A stretch of DNA of 64,000 nucleotides from Pelotomaculum schinkii. Its GTDB lineage: Bacteria; Bacillota; Desulfotomaculia; Desulfotomaculales; Pelotomaculaceae. Below, piece after piece: positions 42,882-53,095 of this stretch (position 1 is its first letter; every line of letters begins with the position of its first letter). The translations under genes were made by a program, and so were the position numbers. The DNA is taken from assembly GCF_004369205.1 (NCBI RefSeq), contig NZ_QFGA01000002.1, positions 620,001-684,000 of the forward strand, written 5' to 3'. The notes beneath the pieces were generated by a model. That model made no database searches and was not told the origin of the DNA. It was given only the letters and a program-made list of their open reading frames with translations.

Positions 42882-42934
42882 GCTTCCTTAAGCCCCCTTC
42901 CCCTTTTCGTTTCCGCTCAGGTCCCAAATATTAC

Positions 42935-44290
42935 CTATTTAAAACCCAATACGACCTCCTTGAACAGGTCCCCTCTTTCTTCAAAGCTCTTAAACATATC
43001 CCAGCTGGCACAGGCCGGCGATAAAAGAACAATCTCGCCGGGCCTGGCTGCCTGGTGGGCCAGGACCACAGCATCCTTAAAGTCATTCGCATAGAGAATG
43101 TTGTCAAAACCCCTGGCTCTGGCAGCATCAGCGATAGCCCCCGCGCTTTGCCCCAGTACCACCAGCACTCTGGCCCGTTCCTTGACTTTTTCAGCGAAGC
43201 TGCCGAAATCGCTGCCTTTGTTTTTCCCCCCCGCAATCAGCACGATCTTTTCCGGGTAGGCTTCAAGCGCCTTGATCGAGGCATCGGGATTGGTACCTTT
43301 GGAGTCATTAATGTAACGTACCCCATTGATGTCGGCAACGAATTCCAGGCGGTGGGCAACTCCCTTAAACGTTTTCAAAGTATGTGCCAGGGAAGTGGTC
43401 GCCACCCCCAGAGACTTGGCCGCGGCAACCGCCGCCAGGGCGTTTTCAAGGTTATGAGCGCCGGGGATGCCAAGTTCATCCTGCCCGCAGATATACTCCT
43501 CGACCTCGCCAAGCCTGGCTGTGATTCGACCTTCTTTTACGTAAACACCCTCCGGAACCGCTGTGCGCCGGCTGAAAAAGATCACCCGGGCGCGGGTACT
43601 GCCGGCCAGGGCCGCCGTTCGCGGGTCATCGTAATTTAATACTGTAAAGTCGCCCGCTTCCTGGTTCGCAAATATTTTGGCTTTGGCGTCCACGTACCCT
43701 TCCATCGTTATGTGGCGGTCAAGGTGGTCGGGGGTGATGTTAAGAACCAGCGCCACCTTAGGCTTAAAAGTATTTGTAGTTTCCAGCTGGAAGCTTGATA
43801 CTTCAGCCACGATCATATCCTTCGGACCGTAACGCTCCACCTCCGTAACCAGGGGCGTACCGATATTCCCCCCCACCAGTGTGTTTTTGCCTGCATTTCT
43901 AAAGATTTCACCGAGCAAGGTGGTAGTGGTCGTTTTGCCGTTTGTTCCTGTAACAGCAACCAGCGGCGCACTGCTGAAACGGTAAGCCAGTTCCAGTTCT
44001 CCGGTCAACTCAATGCCATGCTCTAACGCCAACCGGGCAGGCTCTACCGTCAGAGGGACACCTGGACTCATAACCACCAGGTCAAAGCTTTCCCGCTTAA
44101 CTTCCGGGTATCCTCCCAGGGAAAGATTCACCCCGGCTGCGGCCAGCCGGTTCAGTTCCCCTCCCGGGTAAGCCGGATTAAAAGAATCGGCCAGCACCAC
44201 TGCGGCGCCTTTATTTGTCAGGAAATGAGCAACCGCAAGACCGCTTTTTCCTGCGCCAACCACCAAAACCCGTTTATCTTTAAGCTCCAT
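42935..44290 (-). CDS. murD: UDP-MurNAc-L-Ala:D-Glu ligase
   Basis: 451 residues. KRVLVVGAGKSGLAVAHFL, P-loop VTGTNGKTTTTTLLGEI, NITPDHLDRHITMEGY and RLEFVADINGVRYINDSKGT are Mur ligase motifs in D-type order. Adds D-Glu. The gene follows the repeat A copy 3 in the mraY-murD gap. Confidence 0.97.
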   Translation of the reverse strand: MELKDKRVLVVGAGKSGLAVAHFLTNKGAAVVLADSFNPAYPGGELNRLAAAGVNLSLGGYPEVKRESFDLVVMSPGVPLTVEPARLALEHGIELTGELELAYRFSSAPLVAVTGTNGKTTTTTLLGEIFRNAGKNTLVGGNIGTPLVTEVERYGPKDMIVAEVSSFQLETTNTFKPKVALVLNITPDHLDRHITMEGYVDAKAKIFANQEAGDFTVLNYDDPRTAALAGSTRARVIFFSRRTAVPEGVYVKEGRITARLGEVEEYICGQDELGIPGAHNLENALAAVAAAKSLGVATTSLAHTLKTFKGVAHRLEFVADINGVRYINDSKGTNPDASIKALEAYPEKIVLIAGGKNKGSDFGSFAEKVKERARVLVVLGQSAGAIADAARARGFDNILYANDFKDAVVLAHQAARPGEIVLLSPACASWDMFKSFEERGDLFKEVVLGFK

Positions 44291-44370
44291 TTAATATCGC
44301 CTCTCAGATTATATGATAAATGCTGAATTTATTGCTGTTTATAGTAAAGTATTTGCTGATCATTGTTAAC

Positions 44371-44598
44371 TGGTTCTCGAAAAGCCTTATGCGTAGTGGT
44401 CTTGGGGTTATCCTCCGCTCGCTTCGCAATTCTCCATTTGTGAAACAAAACATCATGCCAACCGCATCTGCAGACAGCCATCCGGTAGCTACGCGCTATT
44501 TAAGCTTTTCTGCAAGCTACGCACGCGCTAAGGAACGCACCCAGGTGCTCCGCTCGCTCCGGAAAACCCCAAGCCCGCAAGTCAAGCCTTTTTGAGCA
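44371..44598. repeat. Dispersed repeat A, copy 3, between mraY and murD
   Basis: Full-length copy beginning TGGTTCTCGAAAAGCCTTAT and ending AAGTCAAGCCTTTTTGAG. It breaks the otherwise tight mur operon with a 369-bp gap. The tail AGACAGGCGAGACAAATTA downstream also follows copies 4 and 5, so the element may extend about 30 bp further. Confidence 0.85.
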
Positions 44599-44659
44599 AT
44601 ACTCTTAGACAGGCGAGACAAATTATGTGAAATATGTCTCCCCATTGTCAAACCCTGGT

Positions 44660-45649
44660 CTAGGGTGAGCCTAGCCTGTACAACCCGGCCAGTCCAGTTA
44701 TCCCCAATAGCAGTGTTATCACCCAGAAAGTCAGCACCACTCTGTTTTCACTCCAGCCGCCGAGTTCAAAATGGTGGTGTAGCGGGCTCATCCGGAAAAT
44801 CCTGCGGCCCGTGGTCTGGAAGGAAATAACCTGGATGATCACTGAGAGTACTTCAACCACAAAAATCCCGCCGATAATCACAAAGAAAAGCTCGCTCCGG
44901 GTGACTACCGCCGCAGCGCCCAGCCCCCCGCCCAAAGCCAGGGAACCGGTGTCACCCATGAATACCCTGGCTGGATGGCGGTTGTAGAATAAAAAGCCCA
45001 GGCAACCGCCGGACAATGCCGCCATAACTGCCGCCACCCCGTATTTGTCAACCTTTAAGGCAATCAACATCATTGCCGCTGCCGCTAAAAGGCTCGTACC
45101 TGCCGCCAGCCCGTCCAGCCCGTCAGTCAAGTTGACTGCATTAGCCGTTCCGACCACAACCAGCAGGGTGAAGGCCAAAAAGGGCCACCAGCCCAGTTCC
45201 AACTGGATACCCCCGGACATGAAATAACCTGAAAACGGCAATACCAGGGCCGTACCCCGGTCCCACCAAAAGACAACCCCATAAGCCAGAAGCACTGCCA
45301 GGATTATTTGCCCCAGCAGCTTTTCCCTTGCTCTTAAGCCCAGTGACCTCCTCAGTACTATCTTAATATAATCATCAAGAAAACCGATTAGACCATAGCC
45401 CAGAGTTATCGCCAACACAACCAGGGCATCGACCCGCTCCGGCGCTATTAGAAGAACCGCGACAAAAATTCCCGCCAGAAAAATAATCCCGCCCATAGTC
45501 GGCGTACCTGCTTTTTGCAAGTGCCTGGAAGGCCCGTCCGAGCGGATGTTCTGGCCAAACTTCAGCCTTTTGAGCCAGGGGATCAGCAGCAAGCCCATAG
45601 CCAGTGTAACAACCAGGGCGATGGCGAACGCCTTCCCTAAAAATTCCAT
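44660..45649 (-). CDS. mraY: Phospho-MurNAc-pentapeptide translocase
   Basis: 329 residues from ATG 45649, with GGAGG 6 nt upstream. About ten membrane helices; [49 protein letters not shown] and [11 protein letters not shown] hold the Asp and His residues of the active site. Makes lipid I. Confidence 0.97.
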   Translation of the reverse strand: MEFLGKAFAIALVVTLAMGLLLIPWLKRLKFGQNIRSDGPSRHLQKAGTPTMGGIIFLAGIFVAVLLIAPERVDALVVLAITLGYGLIGFLDDYIKIVLRRSLGLRAREKLLGQIILAVLLAYGVVFWWDRGTALVLPFSGYFMSGGIQLELGWWPFLAFTLLVVVGTANAVNLTDGLDGLAAGTSLLAAAAMMLIALKVDKYGVAAVMAALSGGCLGFLFYNRHPARVFMGDTGSLALGGGLGAAAVVTRSELFFVIIGGIFVVEVLSVIIQVISFQTTGRRIFRMSPLHHHFELGGWSENRVVLTFWVITLLLGITGLAGLYRLGSP

Positions 45650-45663
45650 TGATGCCTCCATGC

Positions 45664-47082
45664 TTAATTGTCGGTAATAATTGGAGCTCCTGGTCCGGAT
45701 AAGCTCTGGGAGCGTTCCAAAAGGCGCTGGACAAACCTCTCCATTTTCATGCCTCTGGAACCCTTGACCAGAACCACATCCCCTTCCTGCAGCAGCCCTT
45801 CCAGTATTTTCACCGCGCTATCGTAATCCTGGCGCCGGAAAACCTTTTCCGGCGGGAAACCGGCGTCGACCGCTCCCTCTCCAATATGGCCGGCGAGTTC
45901 TCCTACAGTTATAAGATAGTCCAGGCCCAGCGCGGCGGCAGTTTCTCCCACCTCACGGTGGCCTCCCCGGGCCCGCGCGCCAAGTTCCAGCATGGACCCC
46001 AGCACAGCTACCGTGCGGCGGCCTCCGGCCAAATCCTTCAATACACCCAGGGCCGCCCTGGTTGATGCCGGGCTGGCGTTATAGGCGTCATTGATTATTT
46101 TAAGGCTGCCGCCTTCAATGACCTCCAGCCGCATTCCGGTCAGAGTTACTGAAGATAGACCACCGGCAATCTCCTCCACTGTAAGGCCCATTTCCAGGCC
46201 TACGCCAATTGCGGCCAGCGCGTTCATTACATTATGCCGGCCGGGCAGCGGCAGGTAAAACTCCCGGGTCTGACCGCCAATAACGGCGTTAAAACGGCTT
46301 CCCGTACCTTCGGCCCTAATATTTTCGCCTCTGATCTCAGCAGGTTGGTCAATCCCATAATAAATCACCTTGCCCCGGCACCGGCCCGCTTCCCGTTGAA
46401 TAAACGGGCTTTCGGCATTCAGGACGGCAAACCCGACGGAAGGAATTTGCTCAAGGATTTCACCTTTGGCTTCAGCGATATTGCTCAAAGTTCCCAAAAG
46501 TTCCAGGTGGGTTTCATTGATGTTGGTAATTACAGCTCCCATTGGCCTCGCGATTTCACAGAGGGTGTGAATTTGTCCCGGCCCACGCATGGCCATCTCC
46601 ACCACCGCCGCCTCATAGCTTTCATCCAGTTCCAAAAGCGTTAGTGGAAGTCCGATTTCATTGTTAAAGTTGCCTTCGTTTTTCAGAGTGCGCAGGCGTG
46701 CGCCTAAAACCGAGGCAATCATGTCCTTGGTTGTAGTCTTGCCGGTGCTCCCGGTAACCCCCACCAGAGACGCTCCGGACCGCTGCCTGTTATAGGCGGC
46801 CAGGGACTGCAGAGCAGATAGAGTATTCTCCACCATAACCACCGGCACACCGGGGGGCAAATCCTCCAGGCGACTTACCACCAATCCTCCGGCCCCGGCT
46901 GCGACGGCCTGAGACAGGAAGCTGTGAGCATCGTACCGCTCCCCAACCAGCGCGAAAAACAGGGCGTTTGCTCTCATCTTACGGGTATCGGTGGCTACCG
47001 AAGTAAAAACAGCCGCAGGGTCTCCCTGCATCACCCTGCCCCTTAGGACTGACGCTATTTCTCTAATGGAAGTTGAGATCAA
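45664..47082 (-). CDS. murF: UDP-MurNAc-tripeptide:D-Ala-D-Ala ligase
   Basis: 472 residues, TTG 47082 with GGGAGG upstream. [19 protein letters not shown] is the P-loop, [19 protein letters not shown] and [15 protein letters not shown] are MurF signatures. Adds D-Ala-D-Ala to complete the pentapeptide. Ends 14 bp before the mraY start. Confidence 0.97.
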   Translation of the reverse strand: MISTSIREIASVLRGRVMQGDPAAVFTSVATDTRKMRANALFFALVGERYDAHSFLSQAVAAGAGGLVVSRLEDLPPGVPVVMVENTLSALQSLAAYNRQRSGASLVGVTGSTGKTTTKDMIASVLGARLRTLKNEGNFNNEIGLPLTLLELDESYEAAVVEMAMRGPGQIHTLCEIARPMGAVITNINETHLELLGTLSNIAEAKGEILEQIPSVGFAVLNAESPFIQREAGRCRGKVIYYGIDQPAEIRGENIRAEGTGSRFNAVIGGQTREFYLPLPGRHNVMNALAAIGVGLEMGLTVEEIAGGLSSVTLTGMRLEVIEGGSLKIINDAYNASPASTRAALGVLKDLAGGRRTVAVLGSMLELGARARGGHREVGETAAALGLDYLITVGELAGHIGEGAVDAGFPPEKVFRRQDYDSAVKILEGLLQEGDVVLVKGSRGMKMERFVQRLLERSQSLSGPGAPIITDN

Positions 47083-47101
47083 AACAGGTTACCTCCCGGC
47101 T

Positions 47102-48586
47102 TTAAGCCTGCAGCGCTCCCAAGGCGGCCGCCGCCTCACTGCGGTCATCAAAAGGATACTTTTGCGTACCTATGATTTGGTAGTCCTCGTGGCCTTTACC
47201 GGCTATAACCACCACATCACCCTTTTGGGCCATTCTGACAGCCAGTTGGATGGCGCGGCGCCGGTCCGGTTCAACTGTATAGCTGTTATTCTCCGCCACG
47301 GGCTCCAGTCCTTTTTCGATATCCCTGATAATGTCCAGCGGCGCCTCCGTACGCGGGTTATCTGAAGTAACCAGCATGTAATCACTATAACCGGCCGCTA
47401 TCCGGCCCATCAGAGGGCGCTTGGTACGGTCGCGGTCACCGCCGCAGCCGAAGACTGTAATCAGCTTGCCTGTCGTGATTTCGCGCGCGGTCTTTAAGAC
47501 ATTCTCCAGGCCGTCCGGTGTGTGGGCATAGTCTACAATAACTGCAAAATCCTGACCCGCGTCAACCAGTTCAAAACGGCCGGGGACACCCGGCATACCT
47601 TCCAGGGCTTTCTTGATAACCTCCACAGGTATACCCATTGCCGCACAGGCGGTAAAAGCAGCCAGGGTGTTGTACACGTTAAAAAGTCCTGTTATTCGCA
47701 AATCCAGGGGACAGCGGCCCCATTTTCCGGTAACGGTAAAACTGACCCCTCTGGCGCTGACATCGATATCCTCCGCCCGCACATCTGCGGAAGTTTTAAT
47801 CCCATAGGTATACACCTCAACACCAGCTGCGGCCTCGATGATGGAACCGGCGTAAGCGTCGTCGGCGTTGACCACCGCGCATTTACCTCTCTTGGCTCCG
47901 GGTTCCGCCAGTTTGCGAAACAAGGCTTGTTTCGCTTCCAGATAACTTTGCATATCAGGGTGAAAGTCAAGGTGGTCCTGGGTCAGGTTGGTAAAGACGG
48001 CCGTATCAAATTCACAGCCATCCACACGGTGCAGGGCCAGAGCGTGGGATGATACTTCCATCACACAGTCACTCACCTGTTCTGTCGCCATCTCGTGCAG
48101 GAGTTCCTGCAGGTCCGTGGATTCCGGAGTGGTATGACTAACCACCAGTTTTCTGGCGCCGATACGGTTGTGAATTGTACCGACCAGACCGGTTTTACGG
48201 CCTGCCTCGTCAAGCACGGAGGCAATCAGGTTGGTCGTGGTGGTTTTGCCGTTCGTCCCCGTTACACCAACCATTCTCATATTGGTGGAGGGGTTGCCGT
48301 AAAAGCTGGCTGACATTAACGCCAGCGCCTGTCTGCTGTCTGCGACAAGCGCCCAAGCTACGTTTGGCGGTACGGTAACAGCTTTCTGCGCCACCACAGC
48401 GACCGCTCCCTTTTCCACCGCCTGGGGTATATATTCGGCGCCGTCATGCTTAAAGCCCTGCACCGCGACAAACAGAAAACCAGGCTCAACCTTACGGGAA
48501 TCATAGGTTATACCGGTAAGCACTGTATTCTGGGGACCATCCGCGGCATGGACCTCGACCGATTTAAGCAATTCCTGAAAAAGCAC
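47102..48586 (-). CDS. murE: UDP-MurNAc-L-Ala-D-Glu:diaminopimelate ligase
   Basis: 494 residues, GTG 48586 with TAGGAGG. GVTGTNGKTTTTNLIASVL, TTPESTDLQELLHEM and the amino-acid selector DNPRTEAP (the DNPR motif that selects meso-diaminopimelate over lysine), here in TSDNPRTEAPLDIIRDI. Predicts m-DAP peptidoglycan. Confidence 0.97.
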   Translation of the reverse strand: MLFQELLKSVEVHAADGPQNTVLTGITYDSRKVEPGFLFVAVQGFKHDGAEYIPQAVEKGAVAVVAQKAVTVPPNVAWALVADSRQALALMSASFYGNPSTNMRMVGVTGTNGKTTTTNLIASVLDEAGRKTGLVGTIHNRIGARKLVVSHTTPESTDLQELLHEMATEQVSDCVMEVSSHALALHRVDGCEFDTAVFTNLTQDHLDFHPDMQSYLEAKQALFRKLAEPGAKRGKCAVVNADDAYAGSIIEAAAGVEVYTYGIKTSADVRAEDIDVSARGVSFTVTGKWGRCPLDLRITGLFNVYNTLAAFTACAAMGIPVEVIKKALEGMPGVPGRFELVDAGQDFAVIVDYAHTPDGLENVLKTAREITTGKLITVFGCGGDRDRTKRPLMGRIAAGYSDYMLVTSDNPRTEAPLDIIRDIEKGLEPVAENNSYTVEPDRRRAIQLAVRMAQKGDVVVIAGKGHEDYQIIGTQKYPFDDRSEAAAALGALQA

Positions 48587-48694
48587 GTTGTCGCCTCCTA
48601 ACTTTTAAGCTTAGAGCTATCAGTTACATATGATATACTATTATTTCCATCTTCAGTTAAATTATTCCAACTACGATATCCACTGTTATAGTTG

Positions 48695-48737
48695 AAGAGG
48701 ATGGCCCGTTTCCTGATCGAAACCCGGCCAACCTCTT
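48695..48737 (-). other. Hairpin between spoVD and murE
   Basis: AAGAGGATGGCC (from 48695) can pair with GGCCAACCTCTT (to 48737), closing an inner TTTC/GAAA stem. It lies in a 181-bp gap upstream of murE. No U-tract follows on the minus strand, so it may be a partial terminator or an RNA processing site. Confidence 0.5.
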
Positions 48738-48767
48738 GGTATCATAAAACCGTCTATTAGATATTGT

Positions 48768-50891
48768 TTAATCGTGTAATTCCTGGGGTTGAAAATCCAC
48801 CGTAATAGTTGTCCCTTTGGGCACCCTGGCGCCAGGCGCCTCTTTTTGCCCCACAGCAATACCACTGCCGGCCGGATTCAGGTGCAGGCCCAGTTTTTCC
48901 AGGATACCGCCGGCCTCTTTGATGGTCAAACCTTTCAGGTCAGGTACGGTAACCTGGTCTGCCGGAACAGCCTCGGGCGGGTTCAGGTTGAGAATTACTG
49001 TGGTTCCGCTGAGCACCTCGGCGCCTCCGTTTGGCACCTGTTTGTAAACAATATTCCCTTCACCCTGCACTTGTACGGCCAAACCGCTGTTATTCAACAC
49101 CTTTTTGGCGTCTTCCAGCGGGTAATTAACTACGCTGGGCACAGTAGTTTTCAGTTTGGGCTCTTCAAAAATAAAGGGAGAATTCGGCTTCTCCAGAGCC
49201 GGCCTTTCAGGTACCTTCATGTAGCGCAGGGTGTCTGAAGCGATGGCTTTGAAAACAGGAGCGGCTACCTGACTCCCGTAATAGTTACCCCCTTGGGGCT
49301 CGGCGACCATCACCAGGCAGGCCAGTTGAGGGTCGTCGGCGGGGGCAAAACCCATAAAAGAAGCAACATATTTACCGTCGGCATAGCCGCCTCTCTCAAC
49401 AACTTGAGCCGTACCGGTTTTTCCCGCAGCCCCGTACCCATCCACGAAAGCGTTCCGGCCGGATCCTTTAAGGACTACATTTTTCAGAAGGCCCATCAAG
49501 GTCTGGGCGGTATTGTTCGAGATCACCTGCCGGACAGGCTCAGGCTTAAATTCCTTGACAACTTTGCCATTCACATCGGTAACTGCTTTAACCAGGGTCG
49601 GTTTCAGCAGAAGGCCACCGTTGGCAACAGCCGACGCGGCGGTTATCAGCTGAATGGGTGTCACGGCAATGGACTGGCCAATGGACATGGTGGCTATGTT
49701 TAGGTCGGTAGCTTCATTCTCAGGGATCTGGATGCCAACTGCCTCGCCGGGCAGGCAGATCGAAGTCTTGTCGCCAAGTCCAAAGGCGTTAATATACTTA
49801 TAAAATTTTTCCTTGCCCAGGTTTAAGCCTACTGTTACGAACCCCGGGTTGCATGAATTTTGCACTACCTCTTCAAAAGTCTGGGAACCGTGCCCCCCAT
49901 CATACCAACAATGGATCACGCGGTCCGCCACCTTGATATAGCCGGGATCAAAGAAGGTGTCGGATGTCCTTACCGCCCCCTCTTCCAGTGCGGCTGCAGC
50001 GGTTATAATTTTGAAAGTGGAACCCGGTTCATAATTATAATAAATGCTGGGGTTGTGATCCCAGACATCCTGGGGATAATTCCGCCAGTCTCCGGGATTA
50101 AAAGTCGGCCGGTTGCCCATAGCCAATATTTCGCCTGTTTTCGGGTCCATTACAATGATCACCGCCAGCTTCGGGTGATGCTGTTCAACGATCTTGTCCA
50201 GTTCTCTTTCGACAAAAAACTGAATAGTTTGGTCAATCGTTAGTACCAGATTATTGCCCGGCACAGGTGGGATGAACTGGTGAAGCGCCTGGGGAATGTT
50301 ATTGCCCACGGCATCTTTTTCAATAACAATACGTCCCGGCGTACCTTTTAACTCATTGTCGTAGACGCTTTCCAGCCCGGTCAGACCTTGGTTGTCATCA
50401 CCGGCAAAACCCAGGACATGGGCAGCCAGGTTCTCCTGGCGGTAAAAGCGCTGATTCTCTTCCACCAGTTCAACACCGCTAAGATCTAAGGCTTTTAAGT
50501 TTTGGGACGACTGGTAATCAATTCGCCTTTTGAGCCAGACAAAGCCCACATTTTGAGTGAGCTTCTTGTAGACATCCTCCTTATCCATACCAAGGGCCAA
50601 GGCAATATTGTCGGCCGCAGCCCGTTTGTCCTCAATTTGGGGGGGGAAGGCGTAAGCGGAATCAACACTGACACTGGTTACCAGTTCCTGACCGTTGCGA
50701 TCAAATATGGTCCCCCGCTTGGCTTCCACCGGAACATCCCGCATACGAACCTCAAGAGCTTCCTGCCTGAGCCGGTCTCCTTCAACAAGCTGGAGCCAAC
50801 CCAGTCGAACGATTAAAATAAGAAACATTCCTCCCGCTATCAGAAAGAGTCCGGTTATTCTTTTCCGGATTAAGAGATTCGTTGTTTGCAT
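48768..50891 (-). CDS. spoVD: SpoVD/FtsI-type class B penicillin-binding protein with PASTA domains
   Basis: 707 residues. N-terminal helix ITGLFLIAGGMFLILIVRL, dimerisation domain with RGTIFDRNGQELVTS, transpeptidase motifs YEPGSTFKI (Ser-x-x-Lys), SCN in VQNSCNPGF and KTG in AAGKTGTAQV. Two PASTA repeats end the protein (PSVVNYPLEDAKKVLNN and TVPDLKGLTIKEAGGIL). Cross-links septal wall and works with FtsW; PASTA forms resemble SpoVD. The start ATG 50891 has GGGGG upstream and lies 110 bp inside ftsL in another frame. Confidence 0.95.
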   Translation of the reverse strand: MQTTNLLIRKRITGLFLIAGGMFLILIVRLGWLQLVEGDRLRQEALEVRMRDVPVEAKRGTIFDRNGQELVTSVSVDSAYAFPPQIEDKRAAADNIALALGMDKEDVYKKLTQNVGFVWLKRRIDYQSSQNLKALDLSGVELVEENQRFYRQENLAAHVLGFAGDDNQGLTGLESVYDNELKGTPGRIVIEKDAVGNNIPQALHQFIPPVPGNNLVLTIDQTIQFFVERELDKIVEQHHPKLAVIIVMDPKTGEILAMGNRPTFNPGDWRNYPQDVWDHNPSIYYNYEPGSTFKIITAAAALEEGAVRTSDTFFDPGYIKVADRVIHCWYDGGHGSQTFEEVVQNSCNPGFVTVGLNLGKEKFYKYINAFGLGDKTSICLPGEAVGIQIPENEATDLNIATMSIGQSIAVTPIQLITAASAVANGGLLLKPTLVKAVTDVNGKVVKEFKPEPVRQVISNNTAQTLMGLLKNVVLKGSGRNAFVDGYGAAGKTGTAQVVERGGYADGKYVASFMGFAPADDPQLACLVMVAEPQGGNYYGSQVAAPVFKAIASDTLRYMKVPERPALEKPNSPFIFEEPKLKTTVPSVVNYPLEDAKKVLNNSGLAVQVQGEGNIVYKQVPNGGAEVLSGTTVILNLNPPEAVPADQVTVPDLKGLTIKEAGGILEKLGLHLNPAGSGIAVGQKEAPGARVPKGTTITVDFQPQELHD

Positions 50892-51414
50892 ATGTTACCC
50901 CCTTGGAGCCTGCCCCGATGTTACGACCCGGCCAGGTCTTGTTTTCCAACCGGTTAACAAGCTCGTTGAATGCTCTGACCAGAAGGCTCCCGCTATCACC
51001 GGTAAGGGGGCTGCCGGCGGCTTTCGCACCGGCATCGGGCAGCGGCTGCGTCTTATCGGCAACAGCCAGCATAAGGACATTGCTGCTGTCCGGCTTGACC
51101 ATTCCTAGTTTATTGACTGCCAGCGTCTCGACCCGATCCAGCGAAGCCAGTTGTTGGACTCTCTCATCCAGGTCATGGTTTTCCACCCTTAAGACGGCCA
51201 GCTCTTGTTGCAAACTACTGATCTGATACCCAAGCTTGAATACTCTGGCTTGAAAATATGTGATCATGATACCAAGGGCAAAACCCAATAAAACCATCCC
51301 AATCAGCAAAATCTTGGGTCCCCTTGACGAGCGCTTGAGCCTGCGATTTTTTTTCGGTCTGGGCCGGTCCGCTGACAACCCGTAGAAGCCTGTCTTATCC
51401 TGAGCTACGATCAA
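50782..51414 (-). CDS. ftsL: FtsL-like division protein with unusual long tail
   Basis: 210 residues. A basic N-terminus (RPRPKKNRRLKRSSRG), one membrane helix (ILLIGMVLLGFALGIMITYF), a leucine-zipper-like coil (ISSLQQELAVLRVENHDLDE) and LGMVKPDSSNVLML, where normal FtsL proteins end (about 120 residues). A further 90 residues follow, and the last 36 overlap spoVD out of frame. The tail could be real, or a frameshift may have removed the true stop. Forms FtsQLB with FtsQ and DivIC. Confidence 0.8.
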   Translation of the reverse strand: MIVAQDKTGFYGLSADRPRPKKNRRLKRSSRGPKILLIGMVLLGFALGIMITYFQARVFKLGYQISSLQQELAVLRVENHDLDERVQQLASLDRVETLAVNKLGMVKPDSSNVLMLAVADKTQPLPDAGAKAAGSPLTGDSGSLLVRAFNELVNRLENKTWPGRNIGAGSKGVTYANNESLNPEKNNRTLSDSGRNVSYFNRSTGLAPAC

Positions 51415-51491
51415 TATTATTCAACCTCCGGAGTGAATAGAACTTCAGCCAAGGTAGATTGTTCCATGATCGTCTTATAGTGGTTAATCTT

Positions 51492-52427
51492 TTAAACTTT
51501 TTCACCTATTCTAAGTTTGGCGCTTCTAGCCCTGGGGTTAACCGCCAATTCCTCTTCTGATGGGAGAACCGGCTTGGTGGTAACAATCTGCAGCGCCTTT
51601 TTACGCCCACAAACACACACCGGAAAATCCCGCGGGCAGATGCAGGGCGAGGCCAGTTCCCGAAACAGGTCCTTAATAATCCGGTCCTCCAAAGAGTGAA
51701 AGGTGATTACACAGACCCGTCCACCGGGTTTCAAGACATGCACGGCTGATTTGACAGCAGCCTTTAAAATCTCCAGCTCACCGTTTACAGCTATGCGCAA
51801 GGCCTGAAAAGTACGTTTGGCCGGGTGAGGACCTTCCCGCCTAGCCCCGGCGGGTACCGCTTTTTTTATAACTTCAACCAGTGCTCCGGTTGTTTCAATG
51901 GGGCGCCGCTTTCTCTCCTCACCTATAAATTCCGCAATCCTGGAGGCCCAGCGCTCTTCCCCGTATTTTCTGATTGTTTCAGTCAGTTCCTCCACTGTCA
52001 TATTGTTAACCAGCATCCCGGCCGTGATTTCACGCTCCGGATCCATTCTCATATCCAACGGGGCATCATGCTGGTAGCTGAATCCCCTGGCCGGGTTGTC
52101 AAGCTGGTAAGAGGATGTTCCAAGATCAAATAAAACTCCGTCTACGGTCAGAATGCCAAGGTCGTCCAACACCTCAACCAGCCGGCTGAAGTTGGATCTG
52201 ACCAGAATCACCCTTGGCTTATAGGAAATCAGCCTTTTCCCCGCAGCGAGAATCGCCTCCGGGTCCTGATCTAAAGCCACCAGGCGGCCGTCCGGCCCGC
52301 TTCCTTTAAGAATCAGTTCACTGTGCCCGCCCCCACCCAGGGTGCAATCCACATAAACACCGCCCGGCTTTAGTTTAAGCCCCTGGACAACTTCAGCGGC
52401 TAAAACCGGCAGGTGACTGAAATCCAT
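51492..52427 (-). CDS. rsmH: 16S rRNA (cytosine1402-N4)-methyltransferase
   Basis: 311 residues from ATG 52427, with AAGGAGG upstream; ORF start at 52457 lacks support. [34 protein letters not shown] (SAM site), [20 protein letters not shown] and [18 protein letters not shown]. Also called MraW; methylates C1402 in the ribosome P site. Follows mraZ by 65 bp. Confidence 0.97.
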   Translation of the reverse strand: MDFSHLPVLAAEVVQGLKLKPGGVYVDCTLGGGGHSELILKGSGPDGRLVALDQDPEAILAAGKRLISYKPRVILVRSNFSRLVEVLDDLGILTVDGVLFDLGTSSYQLDNPARGFSYQHDAPLDMRMDPEREITAGMLVNNMTVEELTETIRKYGEERWASRIAEFIGEERKRRPIETTGALVEVIKKAVPAGARREGPHPAKRTFQALRIAVNGELEILKAAVKSAVHVLKPGGRVCVITFHSLEDRIIKDLFRELASPCICPRDFPVCVCGRKKALQIVTTKPVLPSEEELAVNPRARSAKLRIGEKV

Positions 52428-52492
52428 AAATCCTCCTTTTAGACCATTACTTACCAATAAAAAACCCTAGTTTTAAATATAAACCAACCTGG

Positions 52493-52930
52493 TTAAATAT
52501 CAAGGTTCAAATCCACAATTTTTTCAGCAATTTCCTCATAAGAAGAAGCCGCCTGTCGACTGTAATTTTCCCACTGATTGCCGGCCCAGATTTCCACGCG
52601 TGATGAAACCCCGATTACCACCACGTCCTTTTCCAGGCGGGCGTAATCACGTAAATTTCCCGGGATTAATATTCTTCCCTGTTTATCAACTTCACATTCG
52701 GCGGCCCCTGAGAAAAAAAACCGAACAAAGGCCCGGGCATCACCCTTTGTAAAGGGCAAGCACTTCAGTTTTTGCTCAAGCGCATCCCATTCAGACTGCG
52801 GGTAAGCAAAAAGACATCCGTCGAGACCTTTTGTCAACACAAAATGGTCCCCCAGGCCTTGTCGGAAGCGGGCTGGGATAAAGAGTCTTCCTTTGCTATC
52901 TATTGCATGCTGGTATTCACCCATGAACAT
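52493..52930 (-). CDS. mraZ: Transcriptional regulator MraZ
   Basis: 145 residues, ATG 52930 (a second ATG two codons on is possible). Two SpoVT-AbrB-like halves: [20 protein letters not shown] and [18 protein letters not shown]. Binds repeats upstream of its own operon and controls cell-division genes. First gene of the mra/dcw cluster; three MraZ sites lie directly upstream. Confidence 0.97.
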   Translation of the reverse strand: MFMGEYQHAIDSKGRLFIPARFRQGLGDHFVLTKGLDGCLFAYPQSEWDALEQKLKCLPFTKGDARAFVRFFFSGAAECEVDKQGRILIPGNLRDYARLEKDVVVIGVSSRVEIWAGNQWENYSRQAASSYEEIAEKIVDLNLDI

Positions 52931-52960
52931 GGCAGGCAGCTCCAGTACGCTTCAACTTAC

Positions 52961-52985
52961 ACCACTAATCACCACTTTAACCCAC
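52961..52985 (-). promoter_or_regulatory. MraZ boxes
   Basis: On the minus strand GTGGG (52985-52981), GTGGT (52975-52971) and GTGGT (52965-52961) are spaced every 10 bp, matching the TGGGN-N5 direct repeats bound by MraZ. They lie 31-55 bp before the mraZ start and just downstream of a -10-like TAGAAT (52993-52988). Confidence 0.8.
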
Positions 52986-53052
52986 TTATTCTATATATGA
53001 AGATGATATCCTTCATCCAAAATGCATTTTTATTATTTTTTTTATCCAACAA

Positions 53053-53079
53053 CAAAAAAAGGCCGCAACTGGGCGACCC
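53053..53079 (-). terminator. Intrinsic terminator after the PHP phosphatase gene
   Basis: GGCCGC (53061-53066) pairs with GCGACC (53073-53078), and an A-run (53054-53060) becomes a U-tract on the minus strand. It insulates the dcw operon from the genes upstream. Confidence 0.85.
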
Positions 53080-53095
53080 TAATTTTTGAAGCTGA

